64,000 bases of DNA from Candidatus Avoscillospira avicola (GCA_018712245.1 DVHE01000022.1:1-64000), one strand, 5' to 3'; positions 17,753 through 27,063 are shown, counted from the stretch's first letter. The notes: generated by a model not told the origin, from the letters alone. A program made the numbers and translations.

Positions 17753-19036
17753 TCAATAGCCGGGCTTGCCCAGCAGGTGGAACATATTCTTCTTGTAGGC
17801 TTCGACGCCGGGCTGGTTGAAGGGGTTGACGCCGGACATATAGCCCGACACGCCGCAGGCGAACTCAAAGAAGTAGATGAGCCGGCCCACTTCCTCGGCG
17901 CAGATCTTGGGCAGATGCAGGACGGACACAGGCACACCGCCGTCGATATGGGCGGCCCGGGTGGCCTCCATGGCCTTGGTGTTGACGTAGCTCAGCTCTC
18001 GGCCGGCCAGGTAGTTGAGACCGTCCAGGTTGGCCTCGTCGCCGGGAACCACCACGGAGGCGTCCACGTTGTCGAAGAAGACCACAGTCTCCTGGAGGAA
18101 GCGCTCGCCGTCCTGGATATACTGGCCCATGGAGTGGAGATCAGCGGTCAGATCCACAGAGGCGGGGAAGATGCCGACGCCGTCCTTGCCCTCGGATTCA
18201 CCGTAGAGCTGCTTCCACCACTCGGCCATAAACCGGAAGGCAGGCTCATAGGCGGCCAGCACTTCCACCTTCTTGCCCTGGCCATAGAGAGCCTGGCGCT
18301 GGGCGGCGTACTGCGCGGCTACGGAGTTGACGCCCTGGGCCATGCAGTCCTCCCGCTCTTTGGCGGCGCCTGCCATCAGGGCCTCGATGTCGATACCGGC
18401 CACGGCGATGGGCAGGAGACCCACGGCGGTCAGCACGCTGTAGCGTCCGCCCACGTCGTCGGGCACCACGAAGGTCTCGTAGCCCTCTTGGGTGGCCATG
18501 GTTTTCAGAGCGCCGCGAGCCTTGTCGGTGGTGGCATAGATGCGGCCCTTAGCGGCCTCTTTGCCGTACTTCTTCTCCAGCAGCTCCTTGAAGAGACGGA
18601 AGGCGATGGCGGGCTCGGTGGTGGTGCCGGACTTGGAAATGACATTGATGGAGAAGTCCTTGCCCTCCAGCATGGCGACAGTGTCCATCACGGCGTCGGC
18701 GGAGAGGCCGTTGCCGATGAAATAGACCTCGGGGTCGTCCTTGCAGAGAACGTTGTGGTTGGGCCCTTTGATCAGCTCGATCACGGCGCGGGCGCCCAGG
18801 TAGGAGCCGCCGATGCCGATGACCACCAGAGCCTGGGAGTCGCTGCGGATTTTCTGCGCGGCGGCCTGGATGCGGGCAAATTCCTCCTTGTCGTAGTTGA
18901 CCGGCAGATTGACCCAGCCGATGAAGTCATTACCGGCGCCGGTGCCGTTGACCAGGGTTTGGATGGCAGCCTCGCAGGCGGCCTGGTTGATGGCTGCGCC
19001 GAAGCTGGCGGCGCCGGTACGATCCAATTGCAGCAT
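17753..19036 (-). CDS. pgi: Glucose-6-phosphate isomerase
   Basis: This 427-aa protein, shorter than enteric Pgi but normal for Bacillota, interconverts glucose-6-phosphate and fructose-6-phosphate. Motifs are [11 protein letters not shown] (phosphate loop), [13 protein letters not shown], and [17 protein letters not shown]. It is the second gene of a two-gene minus-strand operon with the ROK glucokinase; the 30-nt gap contains its ribosome binding site. Together they phosphorylate glucose and pass it into glycolysis. Confidence 0.96.
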   Translation of the reverse strand: MLQLDRTGAASFGAAINQAACEAAIQTLVNGTGAGNDFIGWVNLPVNYDKEEFARIQAAAQKIRSDSQALVVIGIGGSYLGARAVIELIKGPNHNVLCKDDPEVYFIGNGLSADAVMDTVAMLEGKDFSINVISKSGTTTEPAIAFRLFKELLEKKYGKEAAKGRIYATTDKARGALKTMATQEGYETFVVPDDVGGRYSVLTAVGLLPIAVAGIDIEALMAGAAKEREDCMAQGVNSVAAQYAAQRQALYGQGKKVEVLAAYEPAFRFMAEWWKQLYGESEGKDGVGIFPASVDLTADLHSMGQYIQDGERFLQETVVFFDNVDASVVVPGDEANLDGLNYLAGRELSYVNTKAMEATRAAHIDGGVPVSVLHLPKICAEEVGRLIYFFEFACGVSGYMSGVNPFNQPGVEAYKKNMFHLLGKPGY

Positions 19037-19066
19037 AATGTTATGATCCTCCTAAAGTGTTGTTGG

Positions 19067-20026
19067 TTACGAGTAGTGTTCCATGGCGTTGCTTCCCAGC
19101 ATGGCGGCGCCGATGACACCGGCGTCGTTGCCCATGACGGCGGGGACGATCTTGGCGAAGTCCCCGTAGAAGCACTTCTTGGCCACGTTCTCCCGGAGCG
19201 GGGCGAAGAGGAACTCTCCGGCATGGCATAGGCCACCGCCCAGGGCGATGACCTCCGGGTCCAGCAGATGGATCATGGAGATACAGGCGGAGCCCAGGTA
19301 GTCGATATAGCTGTTGAACACAGCCAGCGCGGTCTTGTCGCCCTCCTTGGCGCAGTCCACCACCAGCTTGGCGTCGATGGCAGAGGCGTCGCCGTTGGAC
19401 TTGGCGAAGAGCAAGCTCTTGGGATGCTCCTCCATGGCTTTGGCGCCGGCGCGGCCCAGAGCGGAGGCGGAGCAGTAGGACTCAATGCAGCCCAGGTTGC
19501 CGCAGGTGCAGGGGATGCCGCCAGCCACCAGTGGCATATGGCCCAGCTCCACGCCCTGGCCCTTGCCGCCGGTGAACATTCTGCCGCCCAGAATCAGGCC
19601 GCCGCCCACGCCGGTGCCCAGGGTAAAGAGAACGGCGGTCTTGCAGCCCCGGAAGGCGCCCTTGCCTAACTCCGCCAGACACGCGCCGTCAGCATCGTTG
19701 GCAAGGAAGACGGGGGTCTTGCAAAAGTGAGACTGGAGCTGTGCTTTCAGGGGAACGTTGTGAAAGTTGAGGTTGTAAGCGTTGAGAACCGTGGAGCCGG
19801 TGGCGTCGATACTGCCGGGGACGATAACGCCCACGCTGTCCAAGCTGTCCTCGGTCAGGCCTTTGAGGGCCAGCAGCTTGTGGCACTCCGCCGCGATGCG
19901 CTCAGCTACCTGCGCACCGTCCAGATGGGGGAAGGGGATGGAGATACGCGAGACGATTTCCAGCGCATCGTCCACCAGGCCGATTTTGATATTGGTACCG
20001 CCGATGTCCACACCGATTTGGTACAT
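19067..20026 (-). CDS. glk: ROK-family glucokinase
   Basis: This 319-aa sugar kinase has an N-terminal ATP phosphate-1 motif DIGGTNIKIGL, a central TLGTGVGGGLI and the ROK zinc motif CTCGNLGCIES. It phosphorylates glucose at C6 with ATP. Start at 20026 (MYQIGVDIGG) follows AAGGAG at 8 nt; the track start 20080 would add 18 poorly supported residues upstream of the ribosome binding site. It forms an operon with pgi. No HTH domain is present, so it is a kinase and not a NagC-like repressor. Confidence 0.93.
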   Translation of the reverse strand: MYQIGVDIGGTNIKIGLVDDALEIVSRISIPFPHLDGAQVAERIAAECHKLLALKGLTEDSLDSVGVIVPGSIDATGSTVLNAYNLNFHNVPLKAQLQSHFCKTPVFLANDADGACLAELGKGAFRGCKTAVLFTLGTGVGGGLILGGRMFTGGKGQGVELGHMPLVAGGIPCTCGNLGCIESYCSASALGRAGAKAMEEHPKSLLFAKSNGDASAIDAKLVVDCAKEGDKTALAVFNSYIDYLGSACISMIHLLDPEVIALGGGLCHAGEFLFAPLRENVAKKCFYGDFAKIVPAVMGNDAGVIGAAMLGSNAMEHYS

Positions 20027-20068
20027 ACAATCACTCCTTGCCTTGTGAATTCCATTGGTGTCTTTTCT

Positions 20069-20097
20069 ATTATCCTCCAAAAGGCCACCCCCGTCAA
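20069..20097 (-). promoter_or_regulatory. Promoter of glk-pgi
   Basis: On the minus strand, TTGACG, 17 bp and GATAAT lie about 43 bp upstream of the glk ATG. It is the best sigma-A match in the glk/pepD divergent region. Confidence 0.6.
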
Positions 20098-20138
20098 GGA
20101 AAATGTTCCAGTGCCGTTGGCTTTTTCTCGGTTCTGTG

Positions 20139-20167
20139 GTAGAATAGCCGCATGGCGGCTATTCTAC
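20139..20167. promoter_or_regulatory. 13-bp perfect inverted repeat in the glk/pepD divergent region
   Basis: GTAGAATAGCCGC-ATG-GCGGCTATTCTAC is a perfect 13-bp stem with a 3-nt loop. It lies upstream of the glk promoter and of pepD, so it is not positioned to end either gene; an operator, or a hairpin in an unannotated transcript, are the options. Confidence 0.5.
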
Positions 20168-20266
20168 TTATCATTTCAAGTCCTTTTTCTCGCCCCTGGC
20201 GTGGCAAGAAAAGGATGGCTGATGATACCATACTTATATCCTGTCCATTTATGAGGAGGCAGAACG

Positions 20267-21733
20267 ATGTCTGTGCTTGATACGATGAACCCCCAACGGG
20301 TGATGCACTATTTTGCGGAAATTTGCGCCATTCCCCACGGCTCCGGCAACACCCAGGCCCTGAGCAACTACTGCGCGGCCTTCGGCAGAAGCCACGGCCT
20401 GGAGGTCTATCAGGACGAGGCTGGGAACGTGGTGCTGATCAAAGCGGCGTCGCCGGGCTATGAGGATGTCCCCGCTGTAATTGTCCAGGGCCACCTGGAC
20501 ATGGTCTGTGACCGGGAGCCGGGCTGTGACCTGGATATGACCCGAGAGGGACTGCGTCTGCGGACCGACGGGGCCTACGTCTGGGCCGAGGGAACTACCC
20601 TGGGCGGAGACGACGGCATCGCCGTGGCCATGGCGCTGGCGGCACTGGAGGCGGAGGATCTGCCCCATCCCCGGCTGGAGGTGGTGCTGACCACCGGCGA
20701 GGAGATCGGCATGCTGGGCGCCGTGGAGCTGGAACCCGCGATGCTGCAGGGCCGAATGATGCTCAACATCGATTCCGAGGTGGAGGGCGTCTTCACCGTG
20801 TCCTGCGCCGGCGGCGTGCGGGCCACCAGCCACGTGCCGGTGGCGTATGAGACGGTCAACGGCGTCTTCTGCGGCGTGATCATCAAGGGACTCATCGGCG
20901 GTCACTCCGGCGTGGAGATCCACAAGGGCCGGGCCAACGCAAACCTTCTGATGGGCCGCGTCCTCAGCGCCCTCACGGCCGAGCTGCCGGTCCATCTGGC
21001 CGCCGTCGTCGGCGGCCAGGCCGACAACGCCATTGCCAATGAGTGCGTCGCGACCATGGTGATCCGGGAGGCGGACGTGGAGCGGGCCGCGGCCATCGTC
21101 GCCGCTCTGGGCGAGGCCTTCCGCAGGGAGTACCAGACCGCCGACCCCGGGCTGACGGTGGAGTGGCGGCAGGACCCCCGGGCCGAGGACCACGAGGCCG
21201 TCACCACGGCGGAATCAGCCCGCCGCGTGGCCGACGCCCTGCTGCTCCTGCCCCACGGCATCCAGACCTGGAGCATGGATATCCCCGGCCTGGTCCAGAC
21301 CAGCCTGAACCTGGGTGTCGCCCGGATGGCTGCCGGGGAGCTGACCGCTACCTTTGCCGTCCGCAGCAGCCTGGCTTCGGAGAAGGCGTGGGTCTGTGAC
21401 CGCATCGAGCGCTTGACATCCCTGCTGGGCGGCCATGTCTCCTATGTGGGGGACTACCCGGCCTGGGAGTACCAGAAGGACTCGCCCCTGCGGGATTTGG
21501 TGACGGACGTCTACCGCCGCCAGTACGGCCGGGAGCCGGTGATCGAGGCCATCCATGCCGGCCTGGAGTGCGGCGTCTTCGCCGGAAAGCTGCCGGGCCT
21601 CCAGTGCATCTCCTTTGGTCCCAACCTCTTGGAGATTCACACTGTGCGGGAAAAGATGGACGTGGCCTCGGTCCAGCGGACCTGGACCATGCTCCAGGAA
21701 ATCCTGCGCCGGACTAAGGAGCTGAAGAGATGA
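20267..21733 (+). CDS. pepD: Aminoacyl-histidine dipeptidase (beta-alanyl-histidine/Xaa-His, M20 family)
   Basis: This 488-aa M20 metallopeptidase has a metal/catalytic motif GHLDMVCD, the bridging-Asp region GGDDGIAVAMALAAL and the TTGEEIGMLG Glu pair; the tail includes FGPNLLEIHTVREKMDV, typical of PepD. It hydrolyses dipeptides such as Xaa-His using two zinc ions in the cytosol. TGAGGAGGC precedes ATG 20267. Its stop overlaps the start of the next gene by 4 nt, so they are co-translated. Confidence 0.93.
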   Translation: MSVLDTMNPQRVMHYFAEICAIPHGSGNTQALSNYCAAFGRSHGLEVYQDEAGNVVLIKAASPGYEDVPAVIVQGHLDMVCDREPGCDLDMTREGLRLRTDGAYVWAEGTTLGGDDGIAVAMALAALEAEDLPHPRLEVVLTTGEEIGMLGAVELEPAMLQGRMMLNIDSEVEGVFTVSCAGGVRATSHVPVAYETVNGVFCGVIIKGLIGGHSGVEIHKGRANANLLMGRVLSALTAELPVHLAAVVGGQADNAIANECVATMVIREADVERAAAIVAALGEAFRREYQTADPGLTVEWRQDPRAEDHEAVTTAESARRVADALLLLPHGIQTWSMDIPGLVQTSLNLGVARMAAGELTATFAVRSSLASEKAWVCDRIERLTSLLGGHVSYVGDYPAWEYQKDSPLRDLVTDVYRRQYGREPVIEAIHAGLECGVFAGKLPGLQCISFGPNLLEIHTVREKMDVASVQRTWTMLQEILRRTKELKR

Positions 21734-22593
21734 CCAGAACGGAATTTGCCAAACGCATGACCTGTGGTCCGCTGCTGTTGGACGGCGCCACCGGGTCCAA
21801 TCTGATGAAGGCCGGGATGCCCAAGGGCGTCTGCGCGGAACAGTGGATTCTCGACCATCCCCAGGCGATTCTCAGGCTCCAGCGGGCCTATGTGGCCGCA
21901 GGGAGCCAGGTGCTGCTGGCGCCCACCTTCACTGCCAGCCGTGCTTATCTCGGACAGCACGGGCTGGAGGGAGAGCTGGCGTCCATCAACCGCCGGCTGG
22001 TGGCCCTGAGCCGGGAGGCGGCCCAGGGGAAAGCCTGGGTGGCCGGCGACGTGACCACCATGGGCCGGGCCGATGTGCCCTATGAGACCATGCTGGAATA
22101 CTACACCGAGCAGGCCAGAGCCTTGGTGGACGCCGAGGTGGATTTGATCCTCTGCGAGACGCTGATGGGCTTTGAGGAGGCCATGGCCGCCCTGGAGGGC
22201 TGCCGCATGGCCGGTGCGGACTTGCCTGTCTGCTGCTCCTTCTCTGTCACTGCCGACGGGATGCTCTACTTTGGCGGCAGTGTCTTTGAGGCGGCGCCGC
22301 AGCTAGAGGGCTTCGGGGCCGACGCCGTGGGCATCAACTGTTCCGTGGGCCCTGACCAGCTGGAGAGCGTGATCCGCTCCCTCCGGGAGAGCCTCACCGT
22401 GCCGGTCATCGCCAAGCCCAACGCCGGAATGCCGGAGATCGACGCGCAGGGAAATGCCCGCTATTCCATGAACGCAGAAGAATTTGGCCGCCATATGGCC
22501 GCGCTGCACCGGGCCGGCGCTGTGATTTTGGGCGGCTGCTGCGGTACGGAGCCGGCGTATATCCGGTCCCTTTGCGCGGCTCTTCAGGGTTGA
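21730..22593 (+). CDS. Homocysteine S-methyltransferase family protein
   Basis: This 287-aa protein forms the zinc-binding barrel of the homocysteine methyltransferase family: DGATGSNL at the N-terminus, NCSVGPDQ (first Cys ligand) and ILGGCCGTEPAYI (two Cys ligands). It may transfer a methyl group from S-methylmethionine or methyl-folate/corrinoid to homocysteine. At 287 aa it is the stand-alone MetH N-domain/MmuM-like form, without folate- or B12-binding domains. It is coupled to pepD by ATGA overlap. Donor uncertain. Confidence 0.85.
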   Translation: MTRTEFAKRMTCGPLLLDGATGSNLMKAGMPKGVCAEQWILDHPQAILRLQRAYVAAGSQVLLAPTFTASRAYLGQHGLEGELASINRRLVALSREAAQGKAWVAGDVTTMGRADVPYETMLEYYTEQARALVDAEVDLILCETLMGFEEAMAALEGCRMAGADLPVCCSFSVTADGMLYFGGSVFEAAPQLEGFGADAVGINCSVGPDQLESVIRSLRESLTVPVIAKPNAGMPEIDAQGNARYSMNAEEFGRHMAALHRAGAVILGGCCGTEPAYIRSLCAALQG

Positions 22594-22622
22594 CAGGATT
22601 GCCCAGAGGCAGTATAATATGG

Positions 22623-22646
22623 ATACGCAACCGGAAGGTTGCGTAT
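22623..22646 (+). terminator. Hairpin after the pepD operon
   Basis: ATACGCAACC-GGAA-GGTTGCGTAT has a perfect 10-bp stem and GNRA-type loop, followed by TTTCC and, farther on, a TTTTT stretch. It probably terminates the pepD operon and separates it from the acyl-CoA synthetase promoter. Confidence 0.6.
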
Positions 22647-22654
22647 TTCCAGAC

Positions 22655-22693
22655 TTAATAATCCGTTTTTGCTATTATATAATCCGATTTTGC
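22655..22693 (+). promoter_or_regulatory. Acyl-CoA synthetase promoter with 21-bp-spaced direct repeats
   Basis: TTAATA (22655-22660), 17 bp, TATAAT (22678-22683). Two 15-bp direct repeats, ATAATCCGTTTTTGC (22658-22672) and ATAATCCGATTTTGC (22679-22693), differ at one base and start 21 bp apart, two helical turns, overlapping the promoter. They could bind a regulator on one DNA face. Confidence 0.5.
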
Positions 22694-22706
22694 GGTAGGA
22701 GGTACC

Positions 22707-24350
22707 ATGGAATTTTATCAGCAGTTTGTCAAAGAGACCTATGATGCCGACGGCGTTCTCACGGAGTTTGCCATCCAGTGCCCGGAGCATTTCAACTTCG
22801 GCTATGACGTGGTGGATGCTCTGGCGGAAAAGGACCCGAAGAAGCTCTGCATGGTCTGGTGCGACCAGGAGGATCGGGAGCGGTATTTTACCTTTGGCGA
22901 AATGGCACGTCTGAGCAACCAGGCGGCCAATGTGCTGAAGGCCCACGGCATCGGCAAGGGAGACCGGGTGATGCTGATGCTCAAGCGTAACTATGAGTAC
23001 TGGTATATCATCGTGGCCCTTCACAAGCTGGGCGCCGTGGCCATTCCTGCCACCCATACGCTGATGGCCGCGGACATCGCCTACCGTATCCAGGCTGTGG
23101 ACGTCAAGGCCGTGGTGGTGACGGCGGACAACAGTGACGGCCCCCGGGAGCTTACGAAGTGCGACACGACCGGCGTGGAGAAATTTCTGATCCGCGGGCA
23201 GATGCCCGGCTTTGTGGACCTGAATGCCGAGATCGAGGCCGCCCCCGAGACGCTGGACCGGGTGGAGACCTGGGCCAAGGAGCCGATGCTCCTCTACTTT
23301 ACCTCCGGCACCACCGGTGAGCCCAAGGCAGTCATGCACGACCACTCCTACGCCCTCTGCCACATCCTCACCGCCAAGCACTGGCAGAACGTCCGCAAGG
23401 ACGGCCTCCACCTGAGCGTCTCCGACACCGGCTGGGGCAAGGCCGCCTGGGGCAAGCTCTACGGCCAGTGGCTCTGCGAGGCTCCCGTTATGGTCTATGA
23501 TTACGATCAGTTCGACCCCCGGGCGCTGATGGATGTGATCATGAAGTACCACGTCACCACCTTCTGCGCGCCGCCCACCATCTACCGCTTCTTCGTCAAG
23601 CGCGGCATCACCTCCGGCGCTTTTGATTCGGTCAAGGATGTAGTGACAGCCGGCGAGGCCATGAACCCCGAGATTGCCCGCCGCTTTGAGGCAGAGACCG
23701 GCCTCAAGCTCCGGGAGGGCTTCGGCCAGACCGAGTCCACGCTGATGATCGCCGACCTGGTGGGCCAGCCCCACCACCTGGGCACCATGGGCCGTCCCAC
23801 GCCCCTGTATCACATCGAGCTGCGCAAGGAGGACGGCACCGTAGCCGCCCCCGGCGAGACCGGCGAGATCGTGGTGGTGCCTCCGGCGGACGGCACCCAT
23901 TTCGGAATCTTCATGGGCTACTGCGGCGACCAGGCCGCCTATGATGAGGTCTGGGAGGGCGGCGTCTACCACACCCGGGACCTCGCGACCATGGATGAAA
24001 GCGGCTACATCACCTATGTCTCCCGTACTGACGACGTCATCAAGTCCTGCGGCTTCCGCGTCAGCCCCTTCGAGGTGGAGAGCGTGCTGATGCAGCACCC
24101 GGCGGTGCTGGAATGCGCCGTCACCGGCGTGCCGGACCTGGGCCGCGGCTTCCGCATCAAGGCCACCATCGTCCTCACCGACGGCTATGCGGGCAACGGC
24201 AGCCTCTCCCGGGAGCTGCAGCAGTTCGTCCTCCAAAACACGGCTTCTTACAAGTGCCCCAAGATTTTCGAGTACGTCTCTGAAATGCCCAAGACCATCA
24301 GCGGCAAAATCCGCCGCGTGGCCATCCGTGAGAAGGACAGCCGGAAGTAA
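22707..24350 (+). CDS. AMP-dependent acyl-CoA synthetase (medium-chain/ACSM-like)
   Basis: This 547-aa member of the ANL superfamily has a P-loop LLYFTSGTTGEPKAVMHDH (A3), FGQTES (A5), YHTRDLA (A7) and a C-terminal region with SGKIRR containing the catalytic Lys (A10). It activates a carboxylic acid with ATP to an acyl-AMP and then acyl-CoA. Similarity in length and motifs to medium-chain acyl-CoA ligases suggests medium-chain, branched or aromatic acids. AGGAGGT precedes ATG 22707. It is single, with its own promoter and a strong terminator. Confidence 0.88.
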   Translation: MEFYQQFVKETYDADGVLTEFAIQCPEHFNFGYDVVDALAEKDPKKLCMVWCDQEDRERYFTFGEMARLSNQAANVLKAHGIGKGDRVMLMLKRNYEYWYIIVALHKLGAVAIPATHTLMAADIAYRIQAVDVKAVVVTADNSDGPRELTKCDTTGVEKFLIRGQMPGFVDLNAEIEAAPETLDRVETWAKEPMLLYFTSGTTGEPKAVMHDHSYALCHILTAKHWQNVRKDGLHLSVSDTGWGKAAWGKLYGQWLCEAPVMVYDYDQFDPRALMDVIMKYHVTTFCAPPTIYRFFVKRGITSGAFDSVKDVVTAGEAMNPEIARRFEAETGLKLREGFGQTESTLMIADLVGQPHHLGTMGRPTPLYHIELRKEDGTVAAPGETGEIVVVPPADGTHFGIFMGYCGDQAAYDEVWEGGVYHTRDLATMDESGYITYVSRTDDVIKSCGFRVSPFEVESVLMQHPAVLECAVTGVPDLGRGFRIKATIVLTDGYAGNGSLSRELQQFVLQNTASYKCPKIFEYVSEMPKTISGKIRRVAIREKDSRK

Positions 24351-24353
24351 ATC

Positions 24354-24392
24354 AAAATCCCTGGAGATCCTCGGATCTCCAGGGATTTTTTG
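24354..24392. terminator. Strong bidirectional terminator
   Basis: AAAATCCCTGGAGATCC-TC-GGATCTCCAGGGATTTT gives a 17-bp perfect stem with A-tract and T-tract ends, between the convergent acyl-CoA synthetase and NAGPA-type genes. Confidence 0.9.
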
Positions 24393-24414
24393 CAGCGCGG
24401 GGAAGTTTTCCCGT

Positions 24415-25770
24415 TTATTCCGCCCGCTTGTAGACAAAAGCAGTGGGCAGAGGCCGGCCGTAAGGCAGGCTCTGGTTGGAACACTTGGTGATGTATTCGC
24501 CGTCAAACCACATCATGGCACTGGTGCCGCCGTCCAGGTTCATGGCCTGCATGCAGCCGTGGCGCTTGAGAATCTCGGCGCATTCGATGACGTGGGTGCC
24601 GGTGGAGCGAAGGGGCATCCGGCCCTCAATGACCAGCATCAAAATCTCGTATTTGTCCGACTGGCCGATGCAGGTCCGGGGCTGGAGCGCGGTCCAGCCG
24701 CAGTTGGAGTCCACCACGATGTTGCCGTCGATAATCAGCGCCGGCTGGAATTCCACGGCGTCGGTGGCGTCTTCAGAAACGGCGTCGCTGGCATCCTTGA
24801 TATAGAAGAGGTCGTCCTCGTGGAGTTCCAGGCGCTTGTAGCCCCAACCCATGTGGGCCGAGCCGTAGGCGGTGCCGTCGCAGAGGGCATAGCCGGCCAG
24901 GGTGCCGCCGTTGCCGTTTCCGTTGGGGTCAATAAAGCCGCTGGCGGCAATGCCGATGATGCCGTTGTGATTTTCGGCGATGGTGCCGGAGTATTCACCC
25001 GTGACGCCCAGCTGGCTGGAGGGGTACAGGCTCAGCCGCGAGGGATCCTTGGCGATGGCCAGCACACCCAGATAGCCCGAGCCGGAGACCCGCACCAGAA
25101 GAACCTGGTTCTTGGCGTCGATGGCCAGGACCTGCTCGCCGTGGATGGTCTGGATGGAAGTGCCGCTGTCGTCCAGGCCGGCCTCGTTGATGTAGAGGTT
25201 GTCCCAGCCGTTTTGCAGGGCTTCGGGATGCTCGCTCAGGTAGGCCTCCAAGGAGGGCTTGTCGATCTCATAGAAGAGGGTGTAGAAGTTTTCCTCCGCC
25301 ACCTCTTCCGGGTCCACCTGCGGCGGTACCTCCACGTCGGCCTCCATTTCGTCTGGGCCGGTCTCTTCTTCCACCGTCGCGGCGTCCTGCTCTTCGTCTT
25401 CTTTGTTCCAGCTGGAACTCATGCCGATCTGCTGCTCAATGGCCTGGCGGCGCTGATCCATCACGTCTTCGATGATGTCGGGGGGGATGATGGCTGTGGC
25501 CAGCCATTTGTGGCTCAGGGTGTCCATGGCGGTCTCGATGTAGATGGTGCGCCACTTGGAGATAAAGCTGTTGTCGGAGTAGATGGCAACAAAGTAGAGA
25601 ATCTCAATCAGCAGTAAGCAGCCCAGAAAGATGGCCAGACCCTTTAGGGGATTGCGCCGTTTGGCAGGGTAGGAGGCAACGGCGGAATCGCCCGCGGCGG
25701 CAGTGGCCAAAATGGCTTTGCGGTTTCGCGGCAGTCGGGAACCGGATCGCGTGGTACCAAATAGTTTCAA
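24415..25770 (-). CDS. Membrane-anchored phosphodiester glycosidase (NAGPA-domain) protein
   Basis: This 451-aa protein has a basic cytoplasmic N-terminus, one membrane segment (about residues 44-66, GLAIFLGCLLLIEILYFVAIY), an acidic linker, then a C-terminal NAGPA-type domain with the signature MNLDGGTSAMMWFDG. The family includes enzymes that remove GlcNAc from phosphodiesters and many exopolysaccharide-associated bacterial proteins. It is predicted to be anchored with the catalytic domain outside. The start is an unusual TTG with AAAAGGAG 11 nt upstream; no better ATG is nearby. It is divergent from the 1-phosphofructokinase gene. Confidence 0.82.
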   Translation of the reverse strand: MKLFGTTRSGSRLPRNRKAILATAAAGDSAVASYPAKRRNPLKGLAIFLGCLLLIEILYFVAIYSDNSFISKWRTIYIETAMDTLSHKWLATAIIPPDIIEDVMDQRRQAIEQQIGMSSSWNKEDEEQDAATVEEETGPDEMEADVEVPPQVDPEEVAEENFYTLFYEIDKPSLEAYLSEHPEALQNGWDNLYINEAGLDDSGTSIQTIHGEQVLAIDAKNQVLLVRVSGSGYLGVLAIAKDPSRLSLYPSSQLGVTGEYSGTIAENHNGIIGIAASGFIDPNGNGNGGTLAGYALCDGTAYGSAHMGWGYKRLELHEDDLFYIKDASDAVSEDATDAVEFQPALIIDGNIVVDSNCGWTALQPRTCIGQSDKYEILMLVIEGRMPLRSTGTHVIECAEILKRHGCMQAMNLDGGTSAMMWFDGEYITKCSNQSLPYGRPLPTAFVYKRAE

Positions 25771-25995
25771 GTGAAATTACGCTCCTTTTCTTGAGTCCTG
25801 GTGCGAGGCGGCACTTGGCAGTGCTGCCCAATACGGAACATCGAAAAATAAAGAAAAGTGTTCCAATTCATTCCAAAATAGCGGACAATGTCCCGCCTAT
25901 TCTAGCACACTTTGTTGAGAAATGCAAATTCTAATCTAATATTTGGAAGTCCTTCTGTCAAACAGACGAAATTGAGGCGGAAAGGTTCCCGACAC

Positions 25996-26043
25996 TTTAC
26001 TTTTTTTTGTTCAAGTCGTAAAATAGGTATGAAATATTTTCAT
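25996..26043 (+). promoter_or_regulatory. 1-phosphofructokinase promoter and start-point palindrome
   Basis: TTTACT (25996-26001), 17 bp, TAAAAT (26019-26024), followed by ATGAAA-TAT-TTTCAT (26029-26043), a perfect 15-bp palindrome across the expected start point. A repressor bound there would block initiation. Confidence 0.5.
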
Positions 26044-26065
26044 CATGAACGAAGAGGAACGTGCC

Positions 26066-26995
26066 ATGATCATTACTGTCACCCTGAACCCTGCATTGGA
26101 TAAGACCGTGATTTTGCCGGGCTTTGCGGTCAATACGGTCAACCGAGTCAGTGCTACGCGCCTGGACCCCGGCGGAAAGGGCATCAATGTCTCCAAGGTC
26201 GTCAAGGCTCTGGGCGGTAAGACGTTGGTTTTGGGCGTCCTGGGCGGTGCTGCCGGCGGCTACATCCAGGCTTCTATGGATGAGATGTCCCTGCCCAATG
26301 ATATGGTCCTGACCGGCGAAGTCACGAGAACGAATATCAAAATTATCGATCCCTTGCTTCAGACCAACACGGATATCAACGAGGCCGGCAGTCCCATCAC
26401 CGAAGCTACGCTGGAAGCTGTATGGCATAAGCTGACACGCGCTGTCAAGGCCGGAGATACGGTGGTATTTGCGGGCAAGAACCCGCCGGGAATGTCGGAC
26501 AGCCGCTTGGCTGAATGGGTGACGCGTCTGCACGGCATGAATGTCTATACTTGTGTGGATACCGTCGGAGAACCCATGCGCCAGGCCATCAATGCACAGC
26601 CCGACATCATCAAGCCCAATCGGGAAGAGCTTTCCGAGCTGCTGGGCCGCCGCATGGTGACGGATACCGACGTACTGGACGGTGCCAGGGAGTTGGTGGA
26701 CCGCGGTGTGGGTTTGGTGGCTGCCTCCATGGGCAGTGAGGGCGCCGTGTTTGTCACCCGGAAGCAAACGTTCCGGGGCTATGCCCCCAAGGTGCCGGTG
26801 GTCAGTGTGGTGGGCGCCGGCGACGCCATGATGGCCTCTCTGGCCCATTACATCGCAGCCGGCTGCTCGCTGGAGGAGTCTGCCCGGCGGTCCATCGCCG
26901 TCAGCGCTGCCAGCGTCATGTGCAGTGGCTCCAATGCCCCGGAGCTGGATATGATCCTGCCGCTGATCGACCAGGTACGAATGGAAAAAATATAA
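26066..26995 (+). CDS. fruK: 1-phosphofructokinase (PfkB family)
   Basis: This 309-aa PfkB-family hexose kinase has ITVTLNPALDKT at the N-terminus, GGKGINVSKVVKALGG (PfkB signature 1), and VVGAGDAMMAS (signature 2 with the catalytic Asp). It phosphorylates fructose-1-phosphate to fructose-1,6-bisphosphate; tagatose-6-phosphate kinase is a close alternative. Start at 26066 is preferred over the track's 26045, because AGAGGAAC is correctly spaced only for the internal ATG. No FruA/PTS gene is adjacent, which is unusual for a fru locus. Confidence 0.85.
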   Translation: MIITVTLNPALDKTVILPGFAVNTVNRVSATRLDPGGKGINVSKVVKALGGKTLVLGVLGGAAGGYIQASMDEMSLPNDMVLTGEVTRTNIKIIDPLLQTNTDINEAGSPITEATLEAVWHKLTRAVKAGDTVVFAGKNPPGMSDSRLAEWVTRLHGMNVYTCVDTVGEPMRQAINAQPDIIKPNREELSELLGRRMVTDTDVLDGARELVDRGVGLVAASMGSEGAVFVTRKQTFRGYAPKVPVVSVVGAGDAMMASLAHYIAAGCSLEESARRSIAVSAASVMCSGSNAPELDMILPLIDQVRMEKI

Positions 26996-27005
26996 AATTG
27001 AACAT

Positions 27006-27042
27006 AAAACCGGGAACAGTTTTTGGACTGTTCCCGGTTTTG
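27006..27042. terminator. Bidirectional terminator after fruK
   Basis: AAAACCGGGAACAGT, a 6-nt loop and ACTGTTCCCGGTTTT form a 15-bp stem with A/T-tract flanks between the convergent fruK and HD-domain genes. Confidence 0.9.
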
Positions 27043-27063
27043 TCTGTCAACAAAAGAAGCGCA

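Noticed and set aside
17777-19231. 484-aa plus-strand ORF opposite pgi/glk
   Set aside because: Antisense of pgi; no motif or ribosome binding site.
22584-24506. 640-aa minus-strand ORF
   Set aside because: Shadow of the acyl-CoA synthetase gene.
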